A stretch of 42,870 bases of DNA from assembly GCA_028711575.1 (NCBI GenBank), contig JAQTSA010000002.1, positions 1 through 42,870 on the forward strand. Direction: 5' to 3'. Source of the stretch: Candidatus Omnitrophota bacterium (GTDB lineage: Bacteria; Omnitrophota; Gorgyraeia; Duberdicusellales; 4484-171). The notes beneath the pieces were generated by a model. That model saw only the letters and a program-made list of their open reading frames with translations, did no database searches and had not been told where the DNA came from. Position numbers and translations under genes: made by a program. Positions 7,934 through 18,430 of the stretch are shown here, one piece after another. How positions within the stretch are numbered: position 1 is the stretch's first letter; every line of letters starts with the position of its first letter.

Positions 7934-8275
7934 ATGCGACAAAGACGAAAAAATCCAAGAGTTAATGTTTCTTTTACTGTCGGATGTTGCCAACTTCCCA
8001 AAAAGAAATTTTTTTATACCGTAAGTAAGGATTTAAGTTTACAGGGAATAAAGCTGTTAAGTTCTTATTTTTTCCCCAAAGGCACTAAAATGAAAATACA
8101 AATTAACCTTATAGATAAAGTCTTACGCTTTATCGGTGAAGTAGTCTGGTGTAACGAAGAAAAAGGCAATAACCGCTATCTTCTGGGGTTTCAATTTGTA
8201 GCAGTAACTCAAAGCAGCCAAAAAGAGCTGAACTTGTTTTTAGAAAAAATATCTCCGGCTGTGAGTGTCAGCTAA
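7934..8275 (+). CDS. PilZ-domain protein (candidate c-di-GMP receptor)
   Basis: RQRRKNPR followed by SKDLSLQGIKL (D/NxSxxG) and the beta-barrel pattern of PilZ; ribosome-binding site before ATG at 7934. Confidence 0.75.
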   Translation: MRQRRKNPRVNVSFTVGCCQLPKKKFFYTVSKDLSLQGIKLLSSYFFPKGTKMKIQINLIDKVLRFIGEVVWCNEEKGNNRYLLGFQFVAVTQSSQKELNLFLEKISPAVSVS

Positions 8276-8352
8276 GGTAAAAATTCAGCTAACTCCTTTT
8301 AAAAAATTTGCTATTTAAAATTTGCCTTTTGAACCGCTAAGTAGTATATTTA

Positions 8353-10755
8353 ATGATAGTTGATGAGACTATTATTAAAGATATGAACCTTTCTAAGCAT
8401 AAATCCCATTATTTTTTACTGACCCTGATAGTTTTGTTAGGAATTTCAATTTATTCCCAATCATTAAAAGCCGGTTTTCTTTGGGATGATGAAATGCTGA
8501 TTAAAGATAATATTTATATTAAACATGCCTCAAATCTTGGAAAAATATTCACCCAAAAAATTGGTGCCGGAACCGGGGAAAAATACCCTTTTTATCGTCC
8601 GCTGTTACTTTTAAGTCTAATGGTTGATTACCATCTTTGGGGGTTAAATCCCGTCGGTTATCATTTAGAAACGATTCTGTTTCATGTGTTTGCCGCTCTT
8701 TGTCTGTATTGGTTTATTTTTACTCTTTTTAAGAAAAAGATTTTGTCTTTTTTGGTAAGTTTATTCTTTATGATTCATCCGATTCAAGTTGAAGATGTGG
8801 CTTACATTACCGGCCGATCAGATTCTTTAATGCTTTCTTTTCTTTTGATAGCTTTTATTTTTTATCTGAAAGTACAGCAAAAAGCCAGTCTCGGGAATTA
8901 TTTTATTGCGCTGTTTTCTTTAATAGCTGCTCTTTTTTTTAAAGAAAACGCGGTAGTTTTCCCGCTTCTTTTACTTTTATACCATTTTATTTTTAAGAAA
9001 AAAATAAAACAAGAAGTTTTTTATCCCATTGGTTTTACCGTTGGGGCTTATTGCCTTTTAAGGGTTTTTTTTATGCTGCCTTCGATTTCTAAATCTAAAA
9101 TAGCGATCGTTAGTAGAATTCCCGGTTTCTTTGCCGCCCTTAGCGGATACGCGAAAAATTTATTGTTTCCGGTTAATCTTCATATGGGTTATTCAAATAA
9201 TTTGTTTTCTTTTAAAGACCAGCAAGTTTTATTAGGGACGGCTGTATTTTTTATCCTGCTGTTTTTCTTTGGACGTTACAGAGTAAAAAAACCAATTATC
9301 GCTTTTTCTATCGGCTGGTTTTTTATTAGCTTGATACCGGTCTCTAATATTCTTTATCCGGCATCTAGTTATATGGCTAATCGTTATCTTTATCTTCCTT
9401 CTATCGGCTGTTTTTTGCTTTTAGGGTTGTTTATTGTTTTTTTATTTAATAAAGGTGCTTCTTTCAGAGTTTTGTCGATTGTTTTGTCGTTATTTTGTTT
9501 TGGATTTTTTTCCTGGTCAACGGTTAAACATTCTTTATATTGGAGTAATCCGATAGTCTTTTATACGCATTCTTTGAAATACGCCAAAAATAATGAAATT
9601 ATGCATAATAATTTAGGTAACGCTTACCGTGAGGCGGGACAATACGATAAGGCGATAAATTCCTATCTTAAAGCTATTGAAATTAATCCCAACCGTGATC
9701 AAACCTATAACAACCTGGGAGTTGTATATAAGGAGATCGGAGCATTAGAAAAAGCAATTAGTGTTTACAAAAAAGCTTTGGAAATTAATCCTTTAAATCC
9801 CAAAATTTATAATAACCTTGGCCTTATCTTTTATAGTGCCGGTAATAATAAGGATGCTGAAGATTTATTCATGAGATCGCTAAAGGTTCGCGACAATTAT
9901 CCAACCGCTTATCATAATTTAGGGATTGTTTATAGCCGTTTGGGTAAGAAGGAGAAAGCGGTTGAATTTTTTGAAAAAGCGATAAATTTAGATCCCGACA
10001 ATATTGTCAGTTATGCTGTTTTGGCAAATGAATATAATAGTCTTGGCTTAAATAACAAAGCAATTGCTGTTTATAAAGCCGCTATTAAGCGGGCGCCTTC
10101 TCAGCTGGAACTACATAATAATTTGGGATTGATTTACCGGTCTATTGGCGATTTTAGTTCGGCAATTGAGGCCTATAAGAGGGCTTTAAGGATAAATCCC
10201 GAACAGTCCGAAGTTTATAATAATTTGGGAGTAGCTTATGCTGATATCGGGCAAATTGATTTAGCTATAAATGCTTATCAAAAAGCTTTAGAGATAAACC
10301 CGGAATATAAAAAAATTTATAATAATTTAGGTGTTTTATTCCATAAAAATAAACAGTTAGAAAAAGCGATAGAAAGTTTTAAAAAAGCAATTGAATTTGA
10401 TGAAAATTATGGCCGGGCTTATGAAAACTTAGGAACTGTTTTTCGGGAAGCGGGAAAAAAGAAAGAAGCTATTGCCTGGCTTAAAACTGGGATTAAAAAA
10501 AATCCCCAAAACGCAGGCCTTTATAACCTTTTGGGTTTATTACAATATGAGCAGGGCTTAGATAACGAGGCGGTTGTAAATTATAAGAAAGCAATCGCGA
10601 TTAACGCCGAAAATGGGGATTATTACAACAATTTAGCTGTTCTTTATTTTAAAAACGGAGAACAAGAGTTGGGCGTTGATATTTTAAAACAGGCTGTCCA
10701 AAAAGGGCTAGTTGTGCCGGAGGCGGTTCTTGAGGCCTTAAAGGGCAACAAATAA
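8353..10755 (+). CDS. GT-C-type integral membrane protein with 11 C-terminal TPRs (TMTC-like, putative protein glycosyltransferase)
   Basis: N-terminal multispanning region with GFLWDDEMLI, YRPLLLLSLMVDYHLWGLNPVGYHLETILFHV, HPIQVEDVAYITGRSDSL; then 11 TPRs of the YNNLGxxY type. Confidence 0.8.
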   Translation: MIVDETIIKDMNLSKHKSHYFLLTLIVLLGISIYSQSLKAGFLWDDEMLIKDNIYIKHASNLGKIFTQKIGAGTGEKYPFYRPLLLLSLMVDYHLWGLNPVGYHLETILFHVFAALCLYWFIFTLFKKKILSFLVSLFFMIHPIQVEDVAYITGRSDSLMLSFLLIAFIFYLKVQQKASLGNYFIALFSLIAALFFKENAVVFPLLLLLYHFIFKKKIKQEVFYPIGFTVGAYCLLRVFFMLPSISKSKIAIVSRIPGFFAALSGYAKNLLFPVNLHMGYSNNLFSFKDQQVLLGTAVFFILLFFFGRYRVKKPIIAFSIGWFFISLIPVSNILYPASSYMANRYLYLPSIGCFLLLGLFIVFLFNKGASFRVLSIVLSLFCFGFFSWSTVKHSLYWSNPIVFYTHSLKYAKNNEIMHNNLGNAYREAGQYDKAINSYLKAIEINPNRDQTYNNLGVVYKEIGALEKAISVYKKALEINPLNPKIYNNLGLIFYSAGNNKDAEDLFMRSLKVRDNYPTAYHNLGIVYSRLGKKEKAVEFFEKAINLDPDNIVSYAVLANEYNSLGLNNKAIAVYKAAIKRAPSQLELHNNLGLIYRSIGDFSSAIEAYKRALRINPEQSEVYNNLGVAYADIGQIDLAINAYQKALEINPEYKKIYNNLGVLFHKNKQLEKAIESFKKAIEFDENYGRAYENLGTVFREAGKKKEAIAWLKTGIKKNPQNAGLYNLLGLLQYEQGLDNEAVVNYKKAIAINAENGDYYNNLAVLYFKNGEQELGVDILKQAVQKGLVVPEAVLEALKGNK

Positions 10756-10761
10756 AAGCCA

Positions 10762-12450
10762 GTGAGTATTTTTTACTGCAAAAATCTAAATGATCCGACT
10801 AGAAAGAAAATAAAATTCTTCATATTTCTTGCTATCCTTTCCGGATGCGTTTTCGCTAATACACTTAATGGTGAGTTTCTTTTTGATGATTTAGCTTTAA
10901 TAACAGAAAATAGTTTGTTAAAAAACCCAAACTATTTAGGCCAGCTATTAACCAATCCGATTGGAATCGGAGCGGGTTACGATTACTCTTTTTACCGGCC
11001 GGTTTTGATGTTGAGCCTATTTTTTGATTATAATCTTTGGCGGGAAAATGTTGTCGGCTATCATATCCAGACTATTCTGATTCATCTTTTTACCGCTTAT
11101 GCGGTATACTTTTTTGTTTATACGCTTTTGGCGGATAATTTGGCCGCGATGATAACCAGTTTATTGTTTCTTATTCATCCGGTTCAATGTGAGAACGTTG
11201 CTTATATTACCGGACGTTCAGGTTCTTTAGCGGCACTGTTTCTTTTAATCGGTTTTATTTTTTATTTAAAACAAATAAAAAAATCGAAATTTCTTTATAC
11301 CAATGTATATATTTTTTCTTTTTTGTTAAGCATGTTGTCAAAAGAAACCGGAGTTATTTTTTTCCCTTTAATTATTTTGTATCATCTCGTTTACAAAATT
11401 AAAATAAAAATACGAACAGTTTTTGTTCTAAGCAGTATTATATCTGTTTATTATATTTGGCGGCTAATGATTTTTCCGTTAAATATTACAGCTTTTAATA
11501 AGGTTACACAAATATATCAGAGAATTCCCGGATTTTTTGTTGCCTTGAGCAGTTACTTTAAAGATTTAATTTTACCTTGGGGATTGCATCAAGGAAATAT
11601 CAGTCAAATCTTTTTTTATCGGGATTATCGTGTTTTTATCGGCATTATAATCCTTTTCGTACTTATTATCGGCTGGGTTATCTTCAGAAAAATAAAATGG
11701 TTCGTATTTTTTCTCGGCTGGTTCTTTGTATCTCTTTCTCCGGTGTCGAACCTTTTTTATCCCGCCAGTTCTTATAAAATGAATCATTACCTGTATATTC
11801 CGGTTATCGGTCTTTTTGTTATTTTTTCTAAAACTTGGTTAATGATAAGAAACAAAATAAAGAAAAAATATTTGTTAGATCTGCCTTTAGGATTTTTGTT
11901 TATAGTTTTAGCCGTTTTAGCTTTTTTTAATAATCAGAATTGGGCGAATCCGGAAAAATTTTATTTAAAGCTTATTGATTCTGTTCCTTACAATTTTAAA
12001 GCCTATAATAATTTAGGCAATGTATACAAAACTGAAGGCAATAATCAAAAAGCTTTAAAGTTTTATCTCCAAGCTTTAAAAATAAATCCTAATCATGCCA
12101 AAACCTATAACAATATAGCAATGATATACTATGACCTGGGTAAATTAGATCAAGCTCGGACTTTTCAGGAAAAGGCAATAGCTCTTAATCCCGAATTTGG
12201 ACAGGCTTATTACAACCTTGGTATTATTGTTTACGAACAGGGTTTTATTGAACAGGCAATTGGTTTTTATGAAAAAGCAATTGCCCTAAATCCTTATTTT
12301 TCAATGGCCCACAATAACCTTTCGATAATGTATTTTGTCACCGGACAATACGAGCTAGCCGGCAAACATTGTAAAAAAGCAATTGAGTTAAAGGCTGATG
12401 TTTCTTCGGATTATATACAAGAGCTTAAAAAAAGAGGTTTTTTAAATTAA
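10762..12450 (+). CDS. Second GT-C-type membrane protein with about 4 TPRs (paralog of the preceding CDS)
   Basis: Same block order: GEFLFDDLALI, YRPVLMLSLFFDYNLWRENVVGYHIQTILIHL, HPVQCENVAYITGRSGSL; GTG start. Confidence 0.8.
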   Translation: MSIFYCKNLNDPTRKKIKFFIFLAILSGCVFANTLNGEFLFDDLALITENSLLKNPNYLGQLLTNPIGIGAGYDYSFYRPVLMLSLFFDYNLWRENVVGYHIQTILIHLFTAYAVYFFVYTLLADNLAAMITSLLFLIHPVQCENVAYITGRSGSLAALFLLIGFIFYLKQIKKSKFLYTNVYIFSFLLSMLSKETGVIFFPLIILYHLVYKIKIKIRTVFVLSSIISVYYIWRLMIFPLNITAFNKVTQIYQRIPGFFVALSSYFKDLILPWGLHQGNISQIFFYRDYRVFIGIIILFVLIIGWVIFRKIKWFVFFLGWFFVSLSPVSNLFYPASSYKMNHYLYIPVIGLFVIFSKTWLMIRNKIKKKYLLDLPLGFLFIVLAVLAFFNNQNWANPEKFYLKLIDSVPYNFKAYNNLGNVYKTEGNNQKALKFYLQALKINPNHAKTYNNIAMIYYDLGKLDQARTFQEKAIALNPEFGQAYYNLGIIVYEQGFIEQAIGFYEKAIALNPYFSMAHNNLSIMYFVTGQYELAGKHCKKAIELKADVSSDYIQELKKRGFLN

Positions 12451-12519
12451 GAGAATAGAGTTTTAAAAGTTAAGGGTAAGTGATATAATAATTTTTAACA
12501 ATAAAACAAAAAAAGAAAA

Positions 12520-12864
12520 ATGATGATTATTTTAATAATTACTGGTTTTTGTATTTTAAGTGTTGCTCCTTTTTTTCGCCCCAAAAAGTTACGGTCACGA
12601 ATGATCTTTTTCTTTTTGTGGTTTTTTATTTTCGGTGAACTTTCGGCGTATTTAGGTCTTGCTTTTCAGCACAGGCTTTGGATGAAAACTTGGTATATAC
12701 CACCTCTTTCCGATATAGAATATCTCGCCTTTTGGATAACAGAAACTTGTTTGGTTACTTTTATTGGATTTTTTTGTTATTTGCTTATGGAGTATCAGTT
12801 GCGAAAAGCAAAAAAAGCGACAAATAAGAAGAATGAAAGAAACTCCGGCTACGACAGTCTCTAA
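12520..12864 (+). CDS. Small multispanning membrane protein, function unknown
   Basis: 114-aa ORF with about three hydrophobic helices; overlaps the start of comM. Confidence 0.55.
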   Translation: MMIILIITGFCILSVAPFFRPKKLRSRMIFFFLWFFIFGELSAYLGLAFQHRLWMKTWYIPPLSDIEYLAFWITETCLVTFIGFFCYLLMEYQLRKAKKATNKKNERNSGYDSL

Positions 12865-14383
12865 AATTTTTTCTTTAGGGTGTAATGGGCTAGACGTCTA
12901 TCCGGTAGAGGTTGAAGTTGACACTCAGCGCGGTTTGCCGGCAGTTTCTTTGGTGGGGCTACTGCATCCTTCGGTCAAAGAAAGCAAAGATCGAGTTAAG
13001 TCGAGCATAAAAAATAGTGGGTTCAAGTTTCCTTCTCATAAGATAACGGTTAATCTGGCACCAGCAGATATAAAAAAAGAAGGAACCCAGTTTGATTTGC
13101 CAATAGCCTTAGGTGTCTTAGCCAGCAGCAACCAGGTTGAATTGGATTTAAGCTCGGCTTATATAGTCGGAGAATTATCTTTAGAGGGGCGGTTGCGGGC
13201 AACCCGAGGTATTTTTCCAATGGCTCTTCAAGCGAAAGAAGAACAGAAAAAATTTATTTTTCCGGCCGAAAATTTAAAAGAAGCTCAACTTGTTGACAAT
13301 CAACAAATGTATTCGGTAGAAAGTTTACAAGAAGCGGTTAATCTTTTATCCGGGCAGATAGAAAAAAAGCCGGTTGCCTTTGACAAAAGTCTTATAACTT
13401 GCCAAGAGCAAGAAAACAGTCTGGATTTCAGTGATGTTTTAGGGCAGGGGTTTGCTCGCCGGGGTCTTGAAGTCGCGGTTTCCGGAATGCATAATGTTTT
13501 ATTAATTGGTCCGCCGGGAGTAGGTAAAACTATGCTGGCGAGAAGATTACCCTCGATTCTTCCCGGCCTTAATTTTGAGGAAATGCTTGAGATAACTAAG
13601 ATTTATAGTGTTAGCGGTTATCTCGACAAAAAAAACCCTTTAATAAAGACTCGTCCTTTTCGGTCTCCTCATCATACATCAAGTCATATCTCTTTGGTAG
13701 GCGGAGGAGTTAATGTTTTGCCGGGAGAGATTACTCTTGCCCATTGTGGCATTCTATTCCTTGATGAGCTGCCCGAATTTAGCCGGACATCTTTAGAGGC
13801 TTTACGTCAGCCGATGGAAGATGGGGTGATCACTATTGCCCGGGCTAAGAATCATTTGATGTATCCCTGTAATTTTCTTTTCGCTGGAGCTATGAATCCC
13901 TGTCCCTGCGGGTTCTTTGGCTCCAGGAAAAAAAGCTGCAAATGCTCCAGTTATATGATTCAAAAGTACCGTAATAAAATATCCGGCCCATTGCTGGATC
14001 GAATAGATATTCATCTTGAGCTTTTTGATACCAAAAAAGAAGATTTGTTTGAGGTAACGGAAGAAGCGGAAAAATCAGTGACAATAAAAGCCAGAGTAGA
14101 AAAAGCAAGGCTTATCCAGCAATCCCGGTTTATAAACGAGAAAATATTTTTTAATTCTCAAATGAACAGCAAGCAAATCAAAAAATATTGTAAGCTTAAT
14201 AAGGATGCCGGTGATATCCTGCGAATGGCGATACAGCATTTTAATTTTAGTGCCCGGGCTTATGATAAAATTCTTAAAGTATCTAGAACCATCGCTGATT
14301 TAGCCGGACATGATTATATTTCTGCCGAAGATGTTTCTGAAGCGGTGCAATATCGAAGTCTTGACAAAGATCTCTGGATGTAA
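12833..14383 (+). CDS. comM: ComM/YifB-family Mg-chelatase-like AAA ATPase
   Basis: LIGPPGVGKTMLARRLPSILPGL, RPFRSPHHTSSHISLVGGG, GILFLDELPEFSR, NPCPCGFFGS; likely start ATG at 12833. Confidence 0.94.
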   Translation: MKETPATTVSKIFSLGCNGLDVYPVEVEVDTQRGLPAVSLVGLLHPSVKESKDRVKSSIKNSGFKFPSHKITVNLAPADIKKEGTQFDLPIALGVLASSNQVELDLSSAYIVGELSLEGRLRATRGIFPMALQAKEEQKKFIFPAENLKEAQLVDNQQMYSVESLQEAVNLLSGQIEKKPVAFDKSLITCQEQENSLDFSDVLGQGFARRGLEVAVSGMHNVLLIGPPGVGKTMLARRLPSILPGLNFEEMLEITKIYSVSGYLDKKNPLIKTRPFRSPHHTSSHISLVGGGVNVLPGEITLAHCGILFLDELPEFSRTSLEALRQPMEDGVITIARAKNHLMYPCNFLFAGAMNPCPCGFFGSRKKSCKCSSYMIQKYRNKISGPLLDRIDIHLELFDTKKEDLFEVTEEAEKSVTIKARVEKARLIQQSRFINEKIFFNSQMNSKQIKKYCKLNKDAGDILRMAIQHFNFSARAYDKILKVSRTIADLAGHDYISAEDVSEAVQYRSLDKDLWM

Positions 14384-14406
14384 CTAATTCCAATCTAAGG
14401 AGGAAA

Positions 14407-14745
14407 ATGCGTAAATATAAAAAGCAAATAACTGTTTTGTTGATCATTCTAATCTTGCTGATAGCTATTATCGTTAAAAAACAGAGAAACCCAAAACCAA
14501 AAAGTCAGCCAAATGATTGGGAAGCTGTTATTGAACTGACAAAAGAAGAACAGCGGGCTATACACAAATTGTTGTTGTTAAGAGAGTATTATCCCCAATA
14601 CAGTAATTTAGATAACGTTTCCTTTTTGCGTCAGGTCGTAAAAGAGCGTCCAAAATATAACGATGTTCTCTTAGCTGTCGAGAAACTCAGTTCGCTAAAA
14701 TCCGGCAATTTCAGCTTTGAGATGAAAAAAGAGACTAAAAACTAG
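14407..14745 (+). CDS. Small membrane-anchored hypothetical protein
   Basis: AGGAGG ribosome-binding site; single N-terminal TM helix then a soluble charged region. Confidence 0.5.
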   Translation: MRKYKKQITVLLIILILLIAIIVKKQRNPKPKSQPNDWEAVIELTKEEQRAIHKLLLLREYYPQYSNLDNVSFLRQVVKERPKYNDVLLAVEKLSSLKSGNFSFEMKKETKN

Positions 14746-14897
14746 AAAAGTATTCTCAGCCGGGAAAACATTGTTAGATTTGGGTGCTTAGTTGATTCGT
14801 TTTTTTTACTAGTTAAGGGCTGATAAAAACCGCTTAAATAGTTGTTGATTGAAATCTAATTTATCTTTATAATAGGTTTCACTAAAAAAGAGGTAAA

Positions 14898-15347
14898 ATG
14901 CAAAATTTAACTCATGATTTTCTGAATAATAAGGTTTTTTGGGTCACGGTACTTAGTTGGGCGGTCGCTCAAGGAATAAAAATTATAATCGGTCTTTTTC
15001 AAGAGCGGAAATTCAATTTTTATTGGCTTCTTCGTACCGGGGGAATGCCTTCGGCACATACCGCGGCCGTTGTTTCTTTGTCGGTATCTTTGGGGCGTTC
15101 GGAAGGATTTTCTTCACCGGTTTTTGCCTTAAGCGCCTTATTTGCTTTGATAACAATGTTTGATGCTCAAACCTGGCGTCGTTATATCGGCGTTCAGGCG
15201 GGAATTCTTAATCGAATTATCGAAGATTTGCATGAAAATCGAAAAATAACAGAACAAAGATTAAAAGAACTTGTTGGACATACCCCAGTTGAAGTTTTTG
15301 TTGGAGCAATTCTCGGTGCAGTTATTTCCATCTTGTTTTATAGATAA
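14898..15347 (+). CDS. Divergent PAP2-family membrane protein (DUF212/YuiD-like)
   Basis: RTGGMPSAHTAAVVSLSVSLG...FDAQTWRRYIGVQAGILNRI...LKELVGHTPVEVFVGAILG. Confidence 0.88.
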   Translation: MQNLTHDFLNNKVFWVTVLSWAVAQGIKIIIGLFQERKFNFYWLLRTGGMPSAHTAAVVSLSVSLGRSEGFSSPVFALSALFALITMFDAQTWRRYIGVQAGILNRIIEDLHENRKITEQRLKELVGHTPVEVFVGAILGAVISILFYR

Positions 15348-15409
15348 TCCTGGCAAGTAAAGGTTTGTCTAAACAGTTAATAAACGATTAATTTATAGGA
15401 GAAGATTTT

Positions 15410-16216
15410 ATGAGGCGAATTAACTTTTTTATAGGAGTTGTTGTTGTGCTTCTGGCAGTAGTCTTTTTGGTTTTTTTATTTTCGCCTAAAGGAAAAGTAA
15501 AAGAATCTCCGAAGGTTTCAAAGCATGAGTTGATTAAGCAAGCTGAACAGGCTTTAGCGGAAAATGAACCGGTAAAAGCTAAAACTTTTTATCGTCAAGT
15601 TATGGCTGAAATTGAAGATGTTCAACTGCTTGAAAAAATACGCCGACAAATAGAAACTATCAATATTGATATTATTTTTTCTAAAACTCTCGACGATTGC
15701 AGTATTATCTATGAAGTTCAAGCTAATGACATGTTAGTAAAAATCGCAAAGCGTTTTGGTACAACTGTTAATTTAATAAAAAGAGCTAATGCTTTAGATT
15801 CGGATATAATACATCCCGGAGATAAACTAAAGGTAAATACCTGTAAATTTTTTGTCGTTGTGGATAAATCACAAAACCGTCTTTATCTTCAACGAGGCAA
15901 TGAAGTTATTAAAACTTACATTGTTTCAACCGGCAAAGATAATTCTTCACCGGTAGGCGACTTTACTGTGGTAAACAAACTTCAAAACCCTACATGGTTT
16001 AAAACTGGAGCGGTAATTCCTCCCAATAGCGAAGAAAATATTTTAGGAACGCGCTGGATAGGAATAGAGGCTAAAGGGTATGGTATCCATGGAACCAATG
16101 ACCCGGCTAATCTTGGCAAGCAGGTAACTTTAGGGTGTGTTCGTATGGAAAATAAAGAAGTAGAAGAGCTTTACGATATTATTCCTGTAGGGTCGGAAGT
16201 AACGATAGTCGATTAG
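15410..16216 (+). CDS. LysM-domain L,D-transpeptidase (YkuD family)
   Basis: LysM YEVQANDMLVKIAKRFGTTVNLIKRANALDSDIIHPGDKLKV; catalytic motif HGTNDPANLG..VTLGCVRMENKEVEELYD. Confidence 0.92.
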   Translation: MRRINFFIGVVVVLLAVVFLVFLFSPKGKVKESPKVSKHELIKQAEQALAENEPVKAKTFYRQVMAEIEDVQLLEKIRRQIETINIDIIFSKTLDDCSIIYEVQANDMLVKIAKRFGTTVNLIKRANALDSDIIHPGDKLKVNTCKFFVVVDKSQNRLYLQRGNEVIKTYIVSTGKDNSSPVGDFTVVNKLQNPTWFKTGAVIPPNSEENILGTRWIGIEAKGYGIHGTNDPANLGKQVTLGCVRMENKEVEELYDIIPVGSEVTIVD

Positions 16217-16236
16217 TTTAAGTTAAAGGGGTTTTT

Positions 16237-17190
16237 ATGCAGAGATGGGACTTCGAAAAACCGATAGTAGAATTAGAAGATAAGATTGAAGAACTTAAAA
16301 AGTTTTCAGCCGAAAAAGAGGTTAATTTAAGTTCGGAGATAAAAGATTTCGAAAAAAAACTGGTAAAGTTAAAAAAAGAAGTTTATTCCAATTTAACGCC
16401 ATGGCAAAAAGTTCAGATATCGCGTCATCCCCATCGGCCAACGACCTTAGATTATATTAACTTAATTTTGTCTGATTTTATTCCTATACACGGAGACCGG
16501 CTTTTTGGTGACGATAAAGCTTTAATTACTGGATTTGCAAAATTGGACGGCCGAAAAGTTGCTGTTATTGGCCATCAAAAAGGTAAAGACATCAACGAAA
16601 ATATTGAAAGAAACTTCGGTTGCGCTCACCCTGAAGGTTATCGAAAAGCAATAAGAGTTATGCGTTTAGCTGAACGGTTTAACATGGCGATACTTTGTTT
16701 TATTGATACTCCTGGTGCTTATCCCGGTTTGGGAGCGGAAGAAAGAGGCCAGGCACAGGCTATTGCTGAAAACATAAGAGATATGTTTTTGATTAAAGTT
16801 CCGATTATTGTTGTCGTCATTGGAGAAGGCGGCAGCGGTGGGGCTTTGGGTATAGGAGTCGGTGATAGAGTTTTGATATTAGAATATTCTTATTATTCAG
16901 TTATTTCGCCTGAAGGTTGTGCGGCTATCCTTTGGAAAGATGCCTCTAAAAAAGAAGAAGCCTCCGCGGTTCTTAAACTTACATCAAAAGATCTTCTGTC
17001 GTTGGGGTTGATAGACGCGATTATTTCTGAACCTCAGGGGGGAGCTCACCGCCATTATCAAGAGACAGCGAATAATCTTAAACAGGCTTTGTTAGAGCAG
17101 TTGAAGAGTATTAACTGTACCGCGGAAGAATTAGTCGTCGCTCGTTACGAGAAATTCAGAAAAATCGGAGATTTTAGTGAAGGCAAGTAG
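16237..17190 (+). CDS. accA: Acetyl-CoA carboxylase carboxyltransferase subunit alpha
   Basis: [87 protein letters not shown]. Confidence 0.96.
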   Translation: MQRWDFEKPIVELEDKIEELKKFSAEKEVNLSSEIKDFEKKLVKLKKEVYSNLTPWQKVQISRHPHRPTTLDYINLILSDFIPIHGDRLFGDDKALITGFAKLDGRKVAVIGHQKGKDINENIERNFGCAHPEGYRKAIRVMRLAERFNMAILCFIDTPGAYPGLGAEERGQAQAIAENIRDMFLIKVPIIVVVIGEGGSGGALGIGVGDRVLILEYSYYSVISPEGCAAILWKDASKKEEASAVLKLTSKDLLSLGLIDAIISEPQGGAHRHYQETANNLKQALLEQLKSINCTAEELVVARYEKFRKIGDFSEGK

Positions 17191-17429
17191 CAACTGGTTT
17201 TTTCATAGTGTTTGACGATTTTTTTTCCCTCTATAGTCTGCAAAAAAAAGCCCTTTATCGAAAGTAATAGTTATATTTGTTTTTTATTTTAAAGCTAAAA
17301 ACTTGAAGTCAAGAAAAGGGTTCCAAAAACCGAAGGCCTAAATTAAATATGACTGAAAACCGGTTCCTTTTTGAAAGAAGCGATTGTCCTTTCGATTAAA
17401 AAAGTGGTATTATTGAAGTGGGGGAAGAT

Positions 17430-17843
17430 ATGCTCAGGCAGCAAAAACTAAAGGCCTTTACGATCGCTGAATTAATGATTTCAACTTTAATAATTTTAAT
17501 GGCTGTTTTGCCATTATACCAAATTTTTATAAGCGCTCTTCAGTTAACGGCTCAATCCCGGGAAATAGGTATAGCTACCAATGATCTGAAAGATATTTTT
17601 GAGTATATCAAAGGGTTATCTTTTCAGAATGTTACTGTTCCGAGTTCCGGAGGTTTTTCTAATGGGTCGATGATTAACAGTTCAATTATTGGCGAATTTC
17701 TTCTTGAGAATGAAACGATAACCATTTCTTTTCCTAACGGGACAAATGTTGACCCGTTGGTCGTTTCCGGAGAGTTGACTTATACCGGAAAAGATCAGCG
17801 GGTCTATACTCATAGAATGACAACGATAAGGACGAATTATTAA
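17430..17843 (+). CDS. Type IV prepilin-like protein (minor pilin, PilV-like)
   Basis: Class III signal LRQQKLKAFTIAELMISTLIILMAVLPLYQIF. Confidence 0.75.
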   Translation: MLRQQKLKAFTIAELMISTLIILMAVLPLYQIFISALQLTAQSREIGIATNDLKDIFEYIKGLSFQNVTVPSSGGFSNGSMINSSIIGEFLLENETITISFPNGTNVDPLVVSGELTYTGKDQRVYTHRMTTIRTNY

Positions 17844-17859
17844 ACTGGCGGATAGAGAA

Positions 17860-18414
17860 ATGAAAAAAGGCTTAACGCTGATAGAAGTTTTTGTCGTTGG
17901 CTTGTTGGCAAGTCTTTTAGCTGGGATGTTGGTTCTTGCTTTGCTGCAAATGAATCAGATTCTTTCTCAGAAAAATATTCAATCAGGTTTGCAGGCGGAT
18001 ATTCAAACGGCGCTTGATGCTATGACAAAAGACCTTCGTCAGGCCGATTTTGCTAACATTTCAATAACGGTTGACTCACCTTTAACGAATACCGATAGTT
18101 TGCGGTATTTTTTACCTCAAGATACGACTCCCCTTGATGGGGTAGCCGATTTAGATGGTAATATGAACATTATTTGGGATTCAACAAGCAGGCTTTTCAC
18201 TTATAATTTGGCCAATGGGACGCTTGAGAGACAATATGGTTCAGAGGTCGATGTTTTGGCGTCTAATCTTACCCGGATTCAATTTTTTGACCGCAACCGC
18301 GATGCTAGTTTGCACAGTAAAGAAATCAAGGTTATTATTGAAGCTAGCAAAATAGCTTTAAATCAGAGAAGTTATGCTGTCAATTCGACAACGATTATAG
18401 GTGTGCGGAACTAG
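17860..18414 (+). CDS. Type IV prepilin-like protein (minor pilin, PilW-like)
   Basis: MKKGLTLIEVFVVGLLASLLAGMLVLALLQM prepilin motif; GspJ/PilW-like layout. Confidence 0.75.
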   Translation: MKKGLTLIEVFVVGLLASLLAGMLVLALLQMNQILSQKNIQSGLQADIQTALDAMTKDLRQADFANISITVDSPLTNTDSLRYFLPQDTTPLDGVADLDGNMNIIWDSTSRLFTYNLANGTLERQYGSEVDVLASNLTRIQFFDRNRDASLHSKEIKVIIEASKIALNQRSYAVNSTTIIGVRN

Positions 18415-18430
18415 AAGGAGGAACACCCTT

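Noticed and set aside
9600-10755. Repetitive DNA of about 102-bp period that could look like a tandem repeat array
   Set aside because: It is the coding sequence of 34-aa TPR units in one continuous ORF, with no identical direct repeats or spacers.
8353-12450. The two TPR proteins as O-GlcNAc transferases
   Set aside because: They have TPRs similar to OGT, but the other domain is a multispanning GT-C-like membrane region rather than a soluble GT-B (GT41) catalytic domain.
12520-12864. Possible lycopene-cyclase-like domain in the small membrane protein
   Set aside because: Only a loose resemblance in one helix region (IPPLSDIEYLAFW); insufficient without an HMM or structure comparison.
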